Of a DNA stretch of 60,228 nt, positions 1 to 12,776 are shown in pieces. The first letter of the stretch is position 1. Each line of letters starts with the position of its first letter. The notes beneath the pieces are model-generated. The model was given only the letters and a program-made list of their open reading frames with translations, did not search any database and was not told the DNA's origin. Source of the DNA: Burkholderiales bacterium (lineage in GTDB: Bacteria > Pseudomonadota > Gammaproteobacteria > Burkholderiales > Burkholderiaceae_C); the NCBI GenBank assembly GCA_026400105.1, contig JAPLPQ010000086.1, positions 1 to 60,228 of the forward strand. Reading direction: 5' to 3'. The translations under genes and the position numbers were made by a program.

Positions 1-1005
1 GGCGCTCTGGGCCAGCTGGTTGGCCTGGCGCGCGCTGTCCGAGTTCTGCCGCACGGTCGAGCCCAGCTGCTCCATCGAGGCCGAGGTTTCCTCGAGCGCG
101 CTGGCCTGGTTCTCGGTGCGCGAGGACAGGTCCATGTTGCCTTGCGCGATCTGGCTGCTGGCGCTGGCCACGCCATCGGCATTGGCCAGAACTGCCTGCA
201 CCGTCTTGACCAGACCGCTCTGCATCAGCTCGAGCGAGCGCAGCAACTGTCCGGTTTCGTCCTGGGAGTTGGCTTCAATCCGGTTGCCCAGATCCCCTTC
301 GGCGATCCGGTTCGCCACCGCCACCGCCTGACCCAGCGGCACGGTGATGCCGCGCGCAATCAGCCAGCTCGTCACGACAGCAGCGGCAATGGCCACCAGG
401 CAGGCGATGATCAGCTGGATCTTCTGCGCCAGGTAGGCATCTTCCGCGTCCTGCTTCAACTCGGCAGTCCGGGCTTCAGCCGCTTCGCGGTACGCATCGG
501 TGGCCTGGCGCAACTCGGCCAGCAGCGGGCGGCATTCGTCGTTGATCTTGGCGATGGCTTGCGCCTGCTGTCCCTGCAGCGCCAGTTCGACGATGGACAG
601 CGCCACCGGGCCATAGCGCTGCTCGACGCGATCGATGTCCGCCACCAGCTGACGGGCCTGCGCGGTGGTGTCAGTGGCACTGGCGATCAGCTGCTTGAGT
701 CGGCCCAGACTGGATTGGACCTCCTGATGTGCCTGCTGGACACTGGCTTTTTCAAGCGCGACATCCTCGGGCTTGCTGGCCAGGACCAGGTTGCGGGCCG
801 CGATGGCCCGGCCATCGACGGCAGCCTGGACATGTGCCGCCAGCGTGGCGCGCATGTTGAGTCCGTCGACATAGCTCATGAAGCGCTGGTTGGCGGCATC
901 GAGCGCCAGCAGGGACAGGCCGGCAACCAGCAATACCAAGGCCGCCAGACCGCCGAAGGCCAGGCTCAATCTGAGCCGGACCGACATATCACGCAAATTC
1001 ATCAT
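1..1005 (-). CDS. methyl-accepting chemotaxis protein, C-terminal part cut by window edge
   Basis: This is a membrane chemoreceptor that would signal to CheA/CheW. The visible 335 codons start MMNLRDMSVRLRLSLAFGG. They contain TM1 (about residues 10-32), a periplasmic four-helix-bundle ligand region rich in Ala and Gln, TM2 (about 190-212, sequence like IACLVAIAAAVVTSWLIARG), a HAMP domain (ITVPLGQAV...IAEGDL) and the start of the methylation helix (SSRTENQASALEETSASMEQ). The highly conserved signalling hairpin lies beyond base 1. A GAAGAAG ribosome site precedes two tandem ATGs at 1005 and 1002; a third ATG at 1011 is too close to it. The ligand cannot be predicted from the sequence. Confidence 0.93.
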   Translation of the reverse strand, partial: MMNLRDMSVRLRLSLAFGGLAALVLLVAGLSLLALDAANQRFMSYVDGLNMRATLAAHVQAAVDGRAIAARNLVLASKPEDVALEKASVQQAHQEVQSSLGRLKQLIASATDTTAQARQLVADIDRVEQRYGPVALSIVELALQGQQAQAIAKINDECRPLLAELRQATDAYREAAEARTAELKQDAEDAYLAQKIQLIIACLVAIAAAVVTSWLIARGITVPLGQAVAVANRIAEGDLGNRIEANSQDETGQLLRSLELMQSGLVKTVQAVLANADGVASASSQIAQGNMDLSSRTENQASALEETSASMEQLGSTVRQNSDSARQANQLAQSA

Positions 1006-1226
1006 CGTCATCACTTCTTCAGGCGCTGCCCGGCCTGGGTGGGACTGCTTATCGAAATAATCATTCCCCCGAATGTTCGATGAGCAATTTAGTTAATTAC
1101 TTTCATTAGAAACATTTTTATAATAATCATATTGCTTAATTTGTCAATGAAAACCCAGCAGGACCTAAGGGTATTCAGAGCTTGACTTTAGAAGGGGTAC
1201 GTGCCGCGCACCCCTGTTCACAGGCT

Positions 1227-1703
1227 TCAGTGGTGATGGCCGTGTGCGCCATGCGCGTGGCCATGCGCGACTTCCTCGGCGGAGGCGGCCTGCACCTGCT
1301 CGACCTTGAGGCTGAAGCGCAGCGTCTTGCCGGCATGCGGGTGGTTGCCGTCCAGGATCACCTGCGGGCCCTTGATCTTGACCACGGTGAAGATGCGCTC
1401 GCCGCCGTCATCGGCCACGCCGCGCAGGGTGCCGCCGACCTTGACGCCGGGCGGAAAATCGGCCTTCGAGATGGTCTGCACCAGGCTCTCGTCGCGCTCG
1501 CCGAAGGCATCGGACGGCTCGAGCACCACGGTGGTCGCGAAGCCGGCCTGCTGGCCTTCGAGCGCGGCCTCGATCTTCTCGAAGGTGTTGCCGTAGCCGC
1601 CGTGCAGGTAGGCCATCGGCTCGGGGCTGGCTTCGAGCAGCTTGCCCTGGGCATCGGCAACCTGGTAGCTGATCGTGACGACGGTGTCTTTGGTGATTTG
1701 CAT
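1227..1703 (-). CDS. slyD: SlyD-like FKBP-type peptidyl-prolyl cis-trans isomerase
   Basis: This 158-residue protein would catalyse proline isomerisation and act as a cytoplasmic folding helper. The N-terminus (MQITKDTVVTISYQVAD) and the motif YLHGGYGN are typical of SlyD. The FKBP core is interrupted by an insert-in-flap domain (about residues 65-120, with DAFGERDE and VKVGGTLRG). The C-terminus is histidine-rich (GHAHGAHGHHH), as in metal-binding SlyD proteins, though shorter than in E. coli. I chose the ATG at 1703 because the homology begins there; an upstream in-frame extension is unlike the family. It lies 82 bp downstream of birA on the same strand. Confidence 0.9.
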   Translation of the reverse strand: MQITKDTVVTISYQVADAQGKLLEASPEPMAYLHGGYGNTFEKIEAALEGQQAGFATTVVLEPSDAFGERDESLVQTISKADFPPGVKVGGTLRGVADDGGERIFTVVKIKGPQVILDGNHPHAGKTLRFSLKVEQVQAASAEEVAHGHAHGAHGHHH

Positions 1704-1785
1704 GGGGACTTTCGAAGCGGCGTTGAAAAAAGACGTGATTGTGCCGGCTTGGCAGCCACCCTGCCGAGCGCCAGGGCAGGCGTCG

Positions 1786-2622
1786 TCAGCGCGGACGGAC
1801 GCTGACTTCGGCGCTCGTGATGTCGACCAGGCCGGTCCCGGTGCGCAGGCGCAGCGCGCCGTCCGGTCCGACGCCGGCAGCCTGGCCTTGCTGCCCGTCG
1901 GACAGGCGCAGCTCCAGGCCGGCCAGCGCATCGCGCGCGGCGAAGCGGGCGGCGAAAGCGGCGAAGCCCGCGCGCTCGAAGGCCTGCAGATCCTGCACCA
2001 GGGCGGGAATCAGCGCGGCCAGCCATTGACCGGCATCGCGGCCGGGGACCAGTTCGCACAGCGCGGCCGGCGGCACCGGCGGCAGGGCCTGGGCAGCGGC
2101 CTCGTCAACCGGGACCGGCGACCAGGCCGGCAGCTCGGGCAACAACAAGTTCAGGCCGACGCCAATCACCGCATAGCGCTGCGCGCCCAGCGTGGCTGCC
2201 TCGATCAGGATGCCGCCGATCTTGCGCCCGCGCCACCAGAGGTCGTTCGGCCATTTGAGCCGGATCTCGGGATGCAGGCTTTCGGCCAGGCTGACGCCGA
2301 CCGCCAGCGACAGGCCGGACCAGTCCGCCGGCTGATAGGGCAGCCCGAGCGAGAAGGTCAGCGAGGCGCCGGGCCGGCTGTGCCAGGACTTGCCGCGCCG
2401 CCCGCGCCCGGCGCTCTGCTCGAGCGCGACCAGCAGGGTCGGCGAGCGGTCGCCAGCGCGCGCACGCTGCATCAGCGCGGTGTTGGTCGAGTCGATGCTC
2501 GGCAGCACCTCGACCGAGAAGTCGGGCCACAACGGATAGACCGCTTGCCACAAGCCCTCGGCCTGGCGCGTCAGGGCGTGCAGCGCAGCCTCCGGGCCGC
2601 TGGCGGGGCTCGGCCCACTCAT
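1786..2622 (-). CDS. birA: biotin--[acetyl-CoA-carboxylase] ligase
   Basis: BirA activates biotin with ATP and attaches it to the biotin carboxyl carrier protein. The 278-residue protein has the catalytic-domain signatures: IDSTNT, the adenylation loop GRGRRGKSWHS, LKWPNDLWW and KIGGILIEA, followed by the small C-terminal SH3-like domain. It has no N-terminal helix-turn-helix, so it is a group I ligase and not a biotin repressor. Its ATG overlaps the TGA of the upstream SET gene by four bases (ATGA), which suggests translational coupling. Confidence 0.96.
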   Translation of the reverse strand: MSGPSPASGPEAALHALTRQAEGLWQAVYPLWPDFSVEVLPSIDSTNTALMQRARAGDRSPTLLVALEQSAGRGRRGKSWHSRPGASLTFSLGLPYQPADWSGLSLAVGVSLAESLHPEIRLKWPNDLWWRGRKIGGILIEAATLGAQRYAVIGVGLNLLLPELPAWSPVPVDEAAAQALPPVPPAALCELVPGRDAGQWLAALIPALVQDLQAFERAGFAAFAARFAARDALAGLELRLSDGQQGQAAGVGPDGALRLRTGTGLVDITSAEVSVRPR

Positions 2623-3152
2623 GCTGCCTGGCCCTGGGCCACGGCCTTGGCCTTGGCCGGCCGCTTGGGCGCCAGCATGGTGCCGCGGCAGTTCGGGCTG
2701 CCGCAGTGGCAGGCGTACTCGGCCTTGAGCTTGGCCGTGTAGCGCCCGTCGACCACCAGGCCATAGTCGAAGAACAGCTCCTCGCCGGCCGCGATGTCGC
2801 GCAGCGCATGGAGGAAGACCCGCTTGCGCGCGTCCTCCTCGGCCTCGCAGTTGGGCGCGCAGCTGTGGTTGATCCAGCGCGAGGAATTGCCGCCCTGGCC
2901 GCCGTCGATCACATGGCCGTCGTCGATGTGGAAGTAGAAGGTGTGGTTGGGCTGGGCCGGATCGTGCGGGTGACGGCGCAGCGCCTCGTCCCAGCTGATG
3001 ACCTCGCCGGTGTACTCGATCAGCGGCTCGCCCGCCGCCAGATCGACGACGGCAAACACACCCTTGCCATGCACGCCGGAGCGGCGCACCTGCAGGCGGC
3101 GGCGCGGTTGGGCGGTGCTGGCGGAGGAAGAAACGTCGATGCCGTCAGCCAT
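2619..3152 (-). CDS. SET-domain protein (putative lysine methyltransferase)
   Basis: This 177-residue protein consists almost entirely of a SET domain. Visible motifs are GVHGKGVFA near the N-terminus, the SAM-binding pseudoknot INHSCAPN, the catalytic-tyrosine segment ELFFDYG, and a post-SET cysteine cluster (CHCGSPNC) that would bind zinc. These are the parts of an active SAM-dependent protein lysine methyltransferase, but its bacterial substrate is unknown. I chose the ATG at 3152 because upstream sequence is low-complexity and unlike the family. It is divergent from topB and coupled to birA by a four-base overlap. Confidence 0.85.
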   Translation of the reverse strand: MADGIDVSSSASTAQPRRRLQVRRSGVHGKGVFAVVDLAAGEPLIEYTGEVISWDEALRRHPHDPAQPNHTFYFHIDDGHVIDGGQGGNSSRWINHSCAPNCEAEEDARKRVFLHALRDIAAGEELFFDYGLVVDGRYTAKLKAEYACHCGSPNCRGTMLAPKRPAKAKAVAQGQAA

Positions 3153-3185
3153 GGGCCAAATTTTTGGTATGGTGAATTCATGCAG

Positions 3186-3233
3186 GTGCGCGCGAGTGCG
3201 CACGTACACACAGATGCGCGCATAGGCGCGCAT
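3186..3233. promoter_or_regulatory. tandem GC-rich inverted repeats in the SET/topB divergent spacer
   Basis: Two short perfect inverted repeats lie just before topB: GTGCGC-N6-GCGCAC (3186-3203) and ATGCGCGC-ATAG-GCGCGCAT (3214-3233). Position and symmetry fit operators in a shared promoter region, but simple GC-rich sequence could also form them by chance. No regulator can be named. Confidence 0.3.
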
Positions 3234-3249
3234 GGGAGCGATTGTAGAG

Positions 3250-5970
<2,721 letters not shown>

Positions 5971-5984
5971 GGCACTGAAGGCGT

Positions 5985-6012
5985 CTGGCCGCTACCGGCA
6001 TCAGGCGGCCAG
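5985..6012. terminator. hairpin between convergent topB and sensor kinase genes
   Basis: A perfect 8-bp stem, CTGGCCGC/GCGGCCAG, with a 12-base loop lies between two convergent genes. There is no clear T-tract on either side, so rho-independent termination is only possible and not shown. Confidence 0.4.
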
Positions 6013-6013
6013 G

Positions 6014-7504
6014 TCAGGCCGATGCCGGTCGCGGCGGAAACCGCACCGTGACCTTGAGTCCGCGGCGCGTGGCCTGCTCCGGGTGCGCGTCGGCCAGCTC
6101 GACCTGGGCGCGGTACTGCTGCGCGACCTCGCTGACAATCGCCAGCCCCAGGCCCGAACCATCGACGTTGCTGCCCAGCACGCGGTAGAAGGGCTGGAAC
6201 ACCAGCTCGCGCTCGGCCTCGGGGATGCCGGGGCCGTTGTCCTCGACCTCGAGCTGCTGGGCGCCGCTGTCGCCATCGAGCCGCACCCGCACCGTCACCA
6301 CCCCGCCGGCCGGCGTGTAGTGAATCGCGTTGTCGACCAGATTGCGCACCAGCTCCTGCAGCAAGGTCGGATTGCCGTCGAGCAGGCAGGACTCGGGTAT
6401 GCGGTCAGGCCCCTCGTAGCCGAGGTCGATCCGCTTGTCCTGCGCCAGCGGGAAGGAATCGGCGATGACCTCGGTCGCCAGGTCGCCGAGGTCGACCGGC
6501 TCGCTCGGCAGCGCGCGCCCGGTGGTCTCGGCGCGCGCCAGCGACAGCAGCTGGTTGACGGTATGGGTCGCGCGCACGCTCGAGCGCGTGATCTGCTGCA
6601 GGCAGCGCCTGACTTCCTCGGTGTCCTGCGCGCGCAGCGCCATGTCGGCCTGCATGCGCAGGCCCGCCAGCGGCGTCCTGAGCTGGTGCGCGGCGTCGGC
6701 CAGGAAGCGCCGCTGCGTCGTCAGCGACACCGCCAGGCGCTCCAGCAGGTCGTTGATCGAGCCGACCAGCGGCGTCACCTCCTGCGGGATCGACTCCTGC
6801 TCGAGCGGGCTCAGGTCGTCGGGCTTGCGCGCGCGGATGCGCTGCTCGAGCTCGTTGAGCGGCCGGATGCCGCGCACCAGCGCCATCCAGACCAGCAGCA
6901 CCGCCAGCGGCAACGTGACGAACTGCGGCACCATCACGCCCTTGATGATCTCGGTCGCCAGCCGCGAACGCTTGCCCAGCGTCTCGGCGACCTGCAGCAG
7001 CACCAGTTGCTCCTCGCGCTCGCCGCGCGCGATCCAGGTGTAGGCCACCCGCACCTCCTCGCCGCGGATCTGGTCGTCGCGCAGGCGCACATGGCCGGCA
7101 TCGGGCAGCACATAGTTGGGTGGTGCCGGGAACTCGGGGTCGCCGCTGATGAACTGGCCATCGGCCTTGCGCACCGCGTAGAACACCTGGTCGGTGTCGT
7201 CGGCGCGCAGCAGGTCGCGCGCCTGCGCGGTCAGGTTGAACTGCGGCTGCTCGCTGCGCAGCACGACGAACTGGGTCAGCGCCTGCAGGTTGAACTCGAG
7301 CGCGCGATCGAACGGCTTGTTCGCGATGCCCTGCGCGACGAACCAGGTCAGCGCGAGCGACAGCGGCCACAACAGCAGCAAGGGCGTCAGCATCCAGTCC
7401 AGGATCTCGCCGAACAGGCTGCGCTGCTCGCGCTGGAACAGCCCGAACGCGGTCGTGCCGCGCTGGCGGGCCGGACGGTCGGAATCAGCCAGGAATTTTT
7501 TCAA
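6014..7504 (-). CDS. two-component sensor histidine kinase (TctE/QseC type)
   Basis: This 496-residue inner-membrane kinase would phosphorylate the adjacent response regulator. TM1 lies at about residues 37-60 and TM2 at about 165-190, enclosing a periplasmic 2CSK_N-type sensor region, then a HAMP-like linker. The H-box is AAHQLRTPL, followed by the N-box (LVDNAIHYT), the G1 box (DNGPGIP) and the G2 box (GSGLGLAI). All residues needed for activity appear present. Its first 20 bases overlap the end of the regulator gene, so the two are cotranscribed. The N-terminal family often senses tricarboxylates, but the ligand here is unknown. Confidence 0.93.
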   Translation of the reverse strand: MKKFLADSDRPARQRGTTAFGLFQREQRSLFGEILDWMLTPLLLLWPLSLALTWFVAQGIANKPFDRALEFNLQALTQFVVLRSEQPQFNLTAQARDLLRADDTDQVFYAVRKADGQFISGDPEFPAPPNYVLPDAGHVRLRDDQIRGEEVRVAYTWIARGEREEQLVLLQVAETLGKRSRLATEIIKGVMVPQFVTLPLAVLLVWMALVRGIRPLNELEQRIRARKPDDLSPLEQESIPQEVTPLVGSINDLLERLAVSLTTQRRFLADAAHQLRTPLAGLRMQADMALRAQDTEEVRRCLQQITRSSVRATHTVNQLLSLARAETTGRALPSEPVDLGDLATEVIADSFPLAQDKRIDLGYEGPDRIPESCLLDGNPTLLQELVRNLVDNAIHYTPAGGVVTVRVRLDGDSGAQQLEVEDNGPGIPEAERELVFQPFYRVLGSNVDGSGLGLAIVSEVAQQYRAQVELADAHPEQATRRGLKVTVRFPPRPASA

Positions 7505-8159
7505 GACAGTAGCCCAGCCCGCGCACGGTCGCGATCCGGATCGGTCCCTTCTCGATCTTCTTGCGCAGGCGGTGGATATAGACCTCGATCGCGTTGTTGC
7601 TGACCTCCTCGCCCCATTCGCACAGGCGCTCGACCAGCTGGTCCTTGCTGACCAGGCGGCCGGCGCGCTGCAGCAGCACCTCGAGCAGCCCGAGCTCGCG
7701 CGCCGACAGGTCGATCATCTTGCCGTCGATGCTGGCGACGCGGCCGGCCTGGTCATAGAGCAGCGGCCCATGCTTGATCTGGCTGGTGGCGCCGCCCAGG
7801 CCGCGGCGCGTCAGCGCGCGCACGCGCGCCTCGAGCTCCTGCAGCGCGAAGGGCTTGGCCATGTAGTCGTCGGCGCCATAGTCCAGGCCCTTGACCCGGT
7901 CCTCGACGCTGTCAGCGGCGGTCAGGATCAGCACCGGCAGCGTCGAGCCGCGCGAGCGCAGGCGCTTGAGCACCTCCAGACCATGCATCCTGGGTAGACC
8001 GAGGTCGAGGATCAGCAGATCGAACTCGTGGTTGGTCATCAGCGCCGCGTCGGCCTCGCTGCCGCTCGCGACATGATCGACCGCGGCACCGGCGGCGCGC
8101 AGGGTGCGCAACAGGCCATCGGCCAGGACCTGGTCGTCTTCTGCAATCAGGATGCGCAT
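7485..8159 (-). CDS. OmpR/PhoB-family response regulator
   Basis: This is a 224-residue transcriptional regulator. The receiver domain (1-115) has the acidic pair EDD near residue 8, the phospho-acceptor aspartate in [13 protein letters not shown], and the conserved K in MAKPF. A winged-helix DNA-binding domain follows ([13 protein letters not shown]...[10 protein letters not shown]...VRGLGYCLE). It lies upstream of its partner kinase with a 20-bp overlap. Targets cannot be read from the sequence. Confidence 0.94.
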   Translation of the reverse strand: MRILIAEDDQVLADGLLRTLRAAGAAVDHVASGSEADAALMTNHEFDLLILDLGLPRMHGLEVLKRLRSRGSTLPVLILTAADSVEDRVKGLDYGADDYMAKPFALQELEARVRALTRRGLGGATSQIKHGPLLYDQAGRVASIDGKMIDLSARELGLLEVLLQRAGRLVSKDQLVERLCEWGEEVSNNAIEVYIHRLRKKIEKGPIRIATVRGLGYCLEKIPG

Positions 8160-8182
8160 GTAATCTCCTATTGTTATGCGCA

Positions 8183-8731
8183 CTATTTTAGGCCTCGGCC
8201 CGCGGCCTGCCCGCGCGTGCGCGCCGGCCGGCGATCGGCCTGATAGCCGTTGGCATAGGCTTCCAGGCCGAGCGCGACCACGGTGGCGACCGGTGCGCCG
8301 ACCTGGTCGCGGAACTCGGCCTCGGCCTGCTGGACCGCGAGCCGGAAGGCCTGCAGCCACTCGAGCCCGACCGGCGTGAAGCGGATGCGGCGCGCGCGCG
8401 CGTCGAGCGGGTCCGGCCCGCGCTGCACCAGACCCCAGGCCTCGCACTGGTCGACCAGGTCGGCCATGGCCTGCTTGCTCATGCCCGCGCTCTGCGCGAG
8501 TTCGGTCAGGCGCGCGCCGGCCAGCGGCAGGTGGCGCGTGATGTGCACATGCGCCGCGCCGACCTGGCCGCGCGCGGCCAGGTTGGACAGCGCCAGCGGC
8601 ACATCGAGCGCATGCGCCATCAGCTCGAGCACCCGTTCGTCGAAACGGCGCAGGGCATGACCCAGCAAGCGGCCCATGTGGGTCAGCCGCCAGCCCTCGT
8701 CCAGGACCGCGTAATCCAGGCTTTTTTCCAT
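8183..8731 (-). CDS. MarR-family transcriptional regulator
   Basis: This 182-residue protein has a central winged helix ([30 protein letters not shown]...[17 protein letters not shown]), the usual MarR layout. It would bind DNA as a dimer and respond to a small ligand. I chose the ATG at 8731; a TTG six codons upstream is also open but less likely. The C-terminus is an arginine-rich tail. It is divergent from recA and sits behind the two-component operon with a 23-bp gap. No target can be assigned. Confidence 0.85.
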   Translation of the reverse strand: MEKSLDYAVLDEGWRLTHMGRLLGHALRRFDERVLELMAHALDVPLALSNLAARGQVGAAHVHITRHLPLAGARLTELAQSAGMSKQAMADLVDQCEAWGLVQRGPDPLDARARRIRFTPVGLEWLQAFRLAVQQAEAEFRDQVGAPVATVVALGLEAYANGYQADRRPARTRGQAAGRGLK

Positions 8732-8870
8732 GATCAAATGGTAATGCAAACTGACTAAAAAACTCGTTTTTTATTTTCAATAACTCGCTACACTGCATCC
8801 CAAGCACTCCAGGCGATCCGAAAAATCCGCTCCAGGGTGCTGCAACCCATTGTTTTTCAAGGAGCCCAGC

Positions 8871-9955
<1,085 letters not shown>

Positions 9956-9959
<4 letters not shown>

Positions 9960-10525
9960 CAGGCTGGCGCCGCCCCGACCCGGCCCGCAGCCGGCCTGAG
10001 CGGTCCGACGCCGACGCCGACAGCGCACCGCTACCCGCCGACGACGAACCGGCCGGGTCGGCACCGGCCAGGCGCACGCGGCCCGAGCTCTCGCTCAAGG
10101 GCCGGGCGTTGCGGCTGCTCTCGATGCGCGAGCATTCGCGCCTCGAGCTCGAGCGCAAGCTCAGCTCGTACGAGACGCGCGAGGGCGAACTGGCCGAGGC
10201 GCTCGACGCGCTGACCGCGCGCGGCTTCATCAGCGACGAACGCGTGGCCGACAGCCTGCTGCACCGCAGGGCGGCCAAGCTCGGGTCCAGCCGCATCAAG
10301 GCCGAACTGCAGGCCAAGGGCCTGGACGAAGCCGTGGTGCGCGAGGCGGTCGAATCGCTGCGTGCGACCGAGCTCGAACGCGCGCGCGAAGTCTGGCGCC
10401 GGAAATTTGGCCAGCCGCCAGCCGATGCCAGCGAGCGCGCCCGGCAGATGCGCTTCCTGACCACGCGGGGGTTTTCCGGCGAAACGGTCAGGAAAGCGAT
10501 CGAGGGCGCGGACGACGAGGACTGA
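9956..10525 (+). CDS. recX: RecA regulator RecX
   Basis: RecX binds RecA filaments and limits their activity. The 189-residue protein has an extended Arg/Asp-rich N-terminus (residues 1-40) ahead of the three-helix RecX repeats ([20 protein letters not shown], then [22 protein letters not shown], then [16 protein letters not shown]). The start is fixed by the four-base overlap with the recA stop. The N-terminal extension is common in this group and is probably disordered. Confidence 0.95.
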
Positions 10526-10637
10526 GCCGCCCTGACGACCAGCCTGCAGCGCTGGCGTGGCCGTGCGACCGGCACGGTACGATAGCCAGTCCGCAAACCT
10601 GTGGCACAGTGACAGGTATCGACACAAAAATCCAGAT

Positions 10638-11792
10638 ATGAACAGCCCGACCTTCCAGATCCTGATGCTCTTGACAGTGATCCTGGTCGTGATCATGATC
10701 GTCGTGCTGTTTGCGGTACGGTACGCCAACCAGCAGATCCCCGGCTTGCGCGCCTGGGCCTGTTCCTACCTGGTTGGCCTGCTGGTTTGCTTCAACTTCC
10801 TGGCCAGGCCCCATGTCCCCGAGGGGCTGTCGGTCGTCATCACCCAAGCCCTGATCTTCACCTCGGCCTGGCTGAACTTGGCTGCGGCAAGGGCCTACAC
10901 CGGCCGGCGACCCTGGCCACGGGCCTACTTCGGCTGGACGCTACTCGCCAGCCTGTGTCTGTCAAGCTATCTGACCTGGCAGCAACCCGAGCCCAAGCTG
11001 CGGCTGGCGCTGGGCTTGATGGCCGCCAGCACGCTGATGCTGCTGAGCGCGCTGGCGATGCTGACGAAAGAGATCAAAAGGCAGCCGGAACGCTACCTGT
11101 TCACCCTGGCCTGCGGCGGACATGGCCTGTTGATGCTGGCGACCGCCCTGACCCAGCTGCTGGGACAGGCCGACCTGACCGATCCCGAGCGCATGGGAGC
11201 CGTCGCGCAATTCGTGCTGGTCGAATCGATCGTCGTGCTGGTCATGCGCGCCTTCGGGGTGCTGATGCTGGCCAATGCCCATATCACGGCCGAGCTGCGG
11301 CATTTCGCCGAGCGCGACCCGCTGACCAGCATCTACAACCGCCGCTCGTTCATGACCCTGCTCGACAAGTCAGTCAACCTGATGCAGCGCATGAACTCGC
11401 CGTTGTCGCTGCTGGCGCTGGACCTGGACCATTTCAAGCGCATCAACGATACCTGGGGTCACGGCAGCGGAGACCAGGCCTTGCGCCACTTCGTCCAGCT
11501 CGCCACCGACCACCTGCGCAACGAGGACGTGATCGGCCGCGTCGGCGGCGAGGAATTCCTCATCTTCCTGCCCAACACCGGACTCGAGGCGGCGGCCGGC
11601 GTCGCAGAACGGCTGCGCGCGCTGATCGCATCACAACCCGTGGCCGGCGCCCAGAGCTCGATCACCTTGACGGTAAGCATAGGCGTGACGCTGATCGCCC
11701 GGGGTGAAACGCAGGAAGCTGCCCTGCAGCGGGTGGATGAGGCGATGTACCGGGCCAAGGCCAAGGGACGCAACCGGGTCGAGATGGCCTAG
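10638..11792 (+). CDS. membrane-bound GGDEF diguanylate cyclase
   Basis: This 384-residue protein would make the second messenger c-di-GMP. The N-terminal half has about six membrane helices (for example LMLLTVILVVIMIVVLFAV at the start, and segments near 45, 70, 95, 115-135, 150-170 and 190-210). The C-terminal GGDEF domain has DLDHFKRINDTWGH, the active-site motif RVGGEEF, and the closing segment YRAKAKGRNRV. GGEEF is a functional variant of the motif. No inhibitory RxxD site is obvious before it. There is no EAL domain. Confidence 0.92.
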   Translation: MNSPTFQILMLLTVILVVIMIVVLFAVRYANQQIPGLRAWACSYLVGLLVCFNFLARPHVPEGLSVVITQALIFTSAWLNLAAARAYTGRRPWPRAYFGWTLLASLCLSSYLTWQQPEPKLRLALGLMAASTLMLLSALAMLTKEIKRQPERYLFTLACGGHGLLMLATALTQLLGQADLTDPERMGAVAQFVLVESIVVLVMRAFGVLMLANAHITAELRHFAERDPLTSIYNRRSFMTLLDKSVNLMQRMNSPLSLLALDLDHFKRINDTWGHGSGDQALRHFVQLATDHLRNEDVIGRVGGEEFLIFLPNTGLEAAAGVAERLRALIASQPVAGAQSSITLTVSIGVTLIARGETQEAALQRVDEAMYRAKAKGRNRVEMA

Positions 11793-12107
11793 CGGTCGAT
11801 ATGGAAGCTTGAAAAATGCATATGTTTTCATAGAGAAGACATATGCATTTGCTGGCTCTTTGGCACCCAGGCTTGTACCTGAAGGACAAAGCCATATCCA
11901 ACCGCAGCGCTGCCCTGCTCATGCAGGCACGCACGGAAGTCAGACGGCGTCCGCTTAATCCGAGCTTAATGTTCATCTTTACAGTTCATAGATGCCTGAC
12001 TGTCATTGATTGAACTCTCTCATTGTTCAACACAATGTCAATTGGCGAAAAATTGCAAGCAAACTCTTGCTTGATAATCGATAAAATCGCTATATAAAAA
12101 GGGAAAT
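11793..12107. other. noncoding spacer, AT-rich, with two inverted repeats
   Basis: No coding sequence is visible in these 315 bp. The spacer holds the 11-bp inverted repeat described separately and a smaller one, CATTGT-TCAAC-ACAATG (12021-12037). A weak promoter-like pair, TTGCTT (12067-12072) and TATATA (12091-12096) with 18-bp spacing, precedes the next gene. It is clearly richer in A and T than the surrounding genes. Confidence 0.6.
11814..11850. repeat. perfect 11-bp inverted repeat
   Basis: The arms AAATGCATATG (11814-11824) and CATATGCATTT (11840-11850) flank a 15-base spacer. It begins 22 bp after the diguanylate cyclase stop codon. The arms are AT-rich and lack a T-tract, so it is a poor terminator; a protein-binding site is equally possible. 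Confidence 0.6.
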
Positions 12108-12731
12108 ATGAAAATCAAAAACCTATTGATGGTATTGGCCATGGCTGGTGCAGGTTTGGTCACCCAAGCTCATGCACAAAGCGTCAATCCCCTGAGCCAC
12201 TTCATTGGTGTCTGGGAAGGCGATCAAGGGGTGGATGTGTCGCCGGCACAGAAAAAAACCCGTGCGCCTGGCTCGGCTGCCGTCAGTCCGTTCTTCGAGC
12301 GCATTGAAATCTCGGCAGGCCCGACGGCCACCAATGCCAGCGAGCAAGATCTGGAGGCCCTCACCGTTCGCCAGCAGGTTTTCCGCAAGTCAGACCAGCA
12401 ACAGTTCCATGACCAGCTGGGCTACCTGATTTGGGACAAGAAGAACTCCAAGGTCATCTACTCCTTCTGCGTGCCGCGTGGGGTATGCGTCTCGGCCGAA
12501 GGGGATCTGAACAAGAAGGATGAATTCAGCGCCAGCACCAAGACCGCTTTTGCCGAAACCGAATTCATGCGCAAGAATGCCAAGACCGAAGGCTTCTCGA
12601 TTGGCATGAACATCAACGCGGACAACACCCTGAGTTATTCACAAATCACCGCCTTGAATATCTACGGCAATCAGTTCAGTCATGCCGACTCGAATGTCTT
12701 GCGAAAAGTTGCGAACAAGCCCGCCCAATAA
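12108..12731 (+). CDS. exported protein with nitrobindin/THAP4-like heme-binding beta-barrel fold (probable)
   Basis: This 207-residue protein has a Sec signal peptide (about residues 1-23, ending AHA before QSVNP). The mature part begins PLSHFIGVWEGDQGVD, resembling the opening strand of the heme-binding beta-barrel family (DUF1794/THAP4 C-terminal type), with alternating strand-like segments to the end. I cannot identify the axial histidine with confidence. Function is unknown; relatives bind heme or nitric oxide. Codon use and base composition are visibly less GC-rich than neighbouring genes, which hints at horizontal acquisition. Confidence 0.6.
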   Translation: MKIKNLLMVLAMAGAGLVTQAHAQSVNPLSHFIGVWEGDQGVDVSPAQKKTRAPGSAAVSPFFERIEISAGPTATNASEQDLEALTVRQQVFRKSDQQQFHDQLGYLIWDKKNSKVIYSFCVPRGVCVSAEGDLNKKDEFSASTKTAFAETEFMRKNAKTEGFSIGMNINADNTLSYSQITALNIYGNQFSHADSNVLRKVANKPAQ

Positions 12732-12740
12732 GCCAAGGCT

Positions 12741-12769
12741 GTGAGACCCAGGTGTTGTGCCTGGGGTCA
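12741..12769. terminator. hairpin between convergent genes
   Basis: Imperfect arms (ACCCAGG / CCTGGGGT, extended by GTGA / TCAC) enclose TGTTGTG between two convergent stop codons. No T-tract follows on either strand. The position fits a bidirectional transcription stop, but the call is weak. Confidence 0.35.
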
Positions 12770-12776
12770 CTGGAAA

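Noticed and set aside
142..1083. Open frame on the + strand over the chemoreceptor
   Set aside because: The minus strand gives a clear receptor with HAMP and methylation-helix sequence; the + frame is a shadow.
1191..1216. Terminator after the SlyD gene
   Set aside because: The GGGGT...ACCCC arms pair imperfectly and no T-tract follows, so it was not listed.
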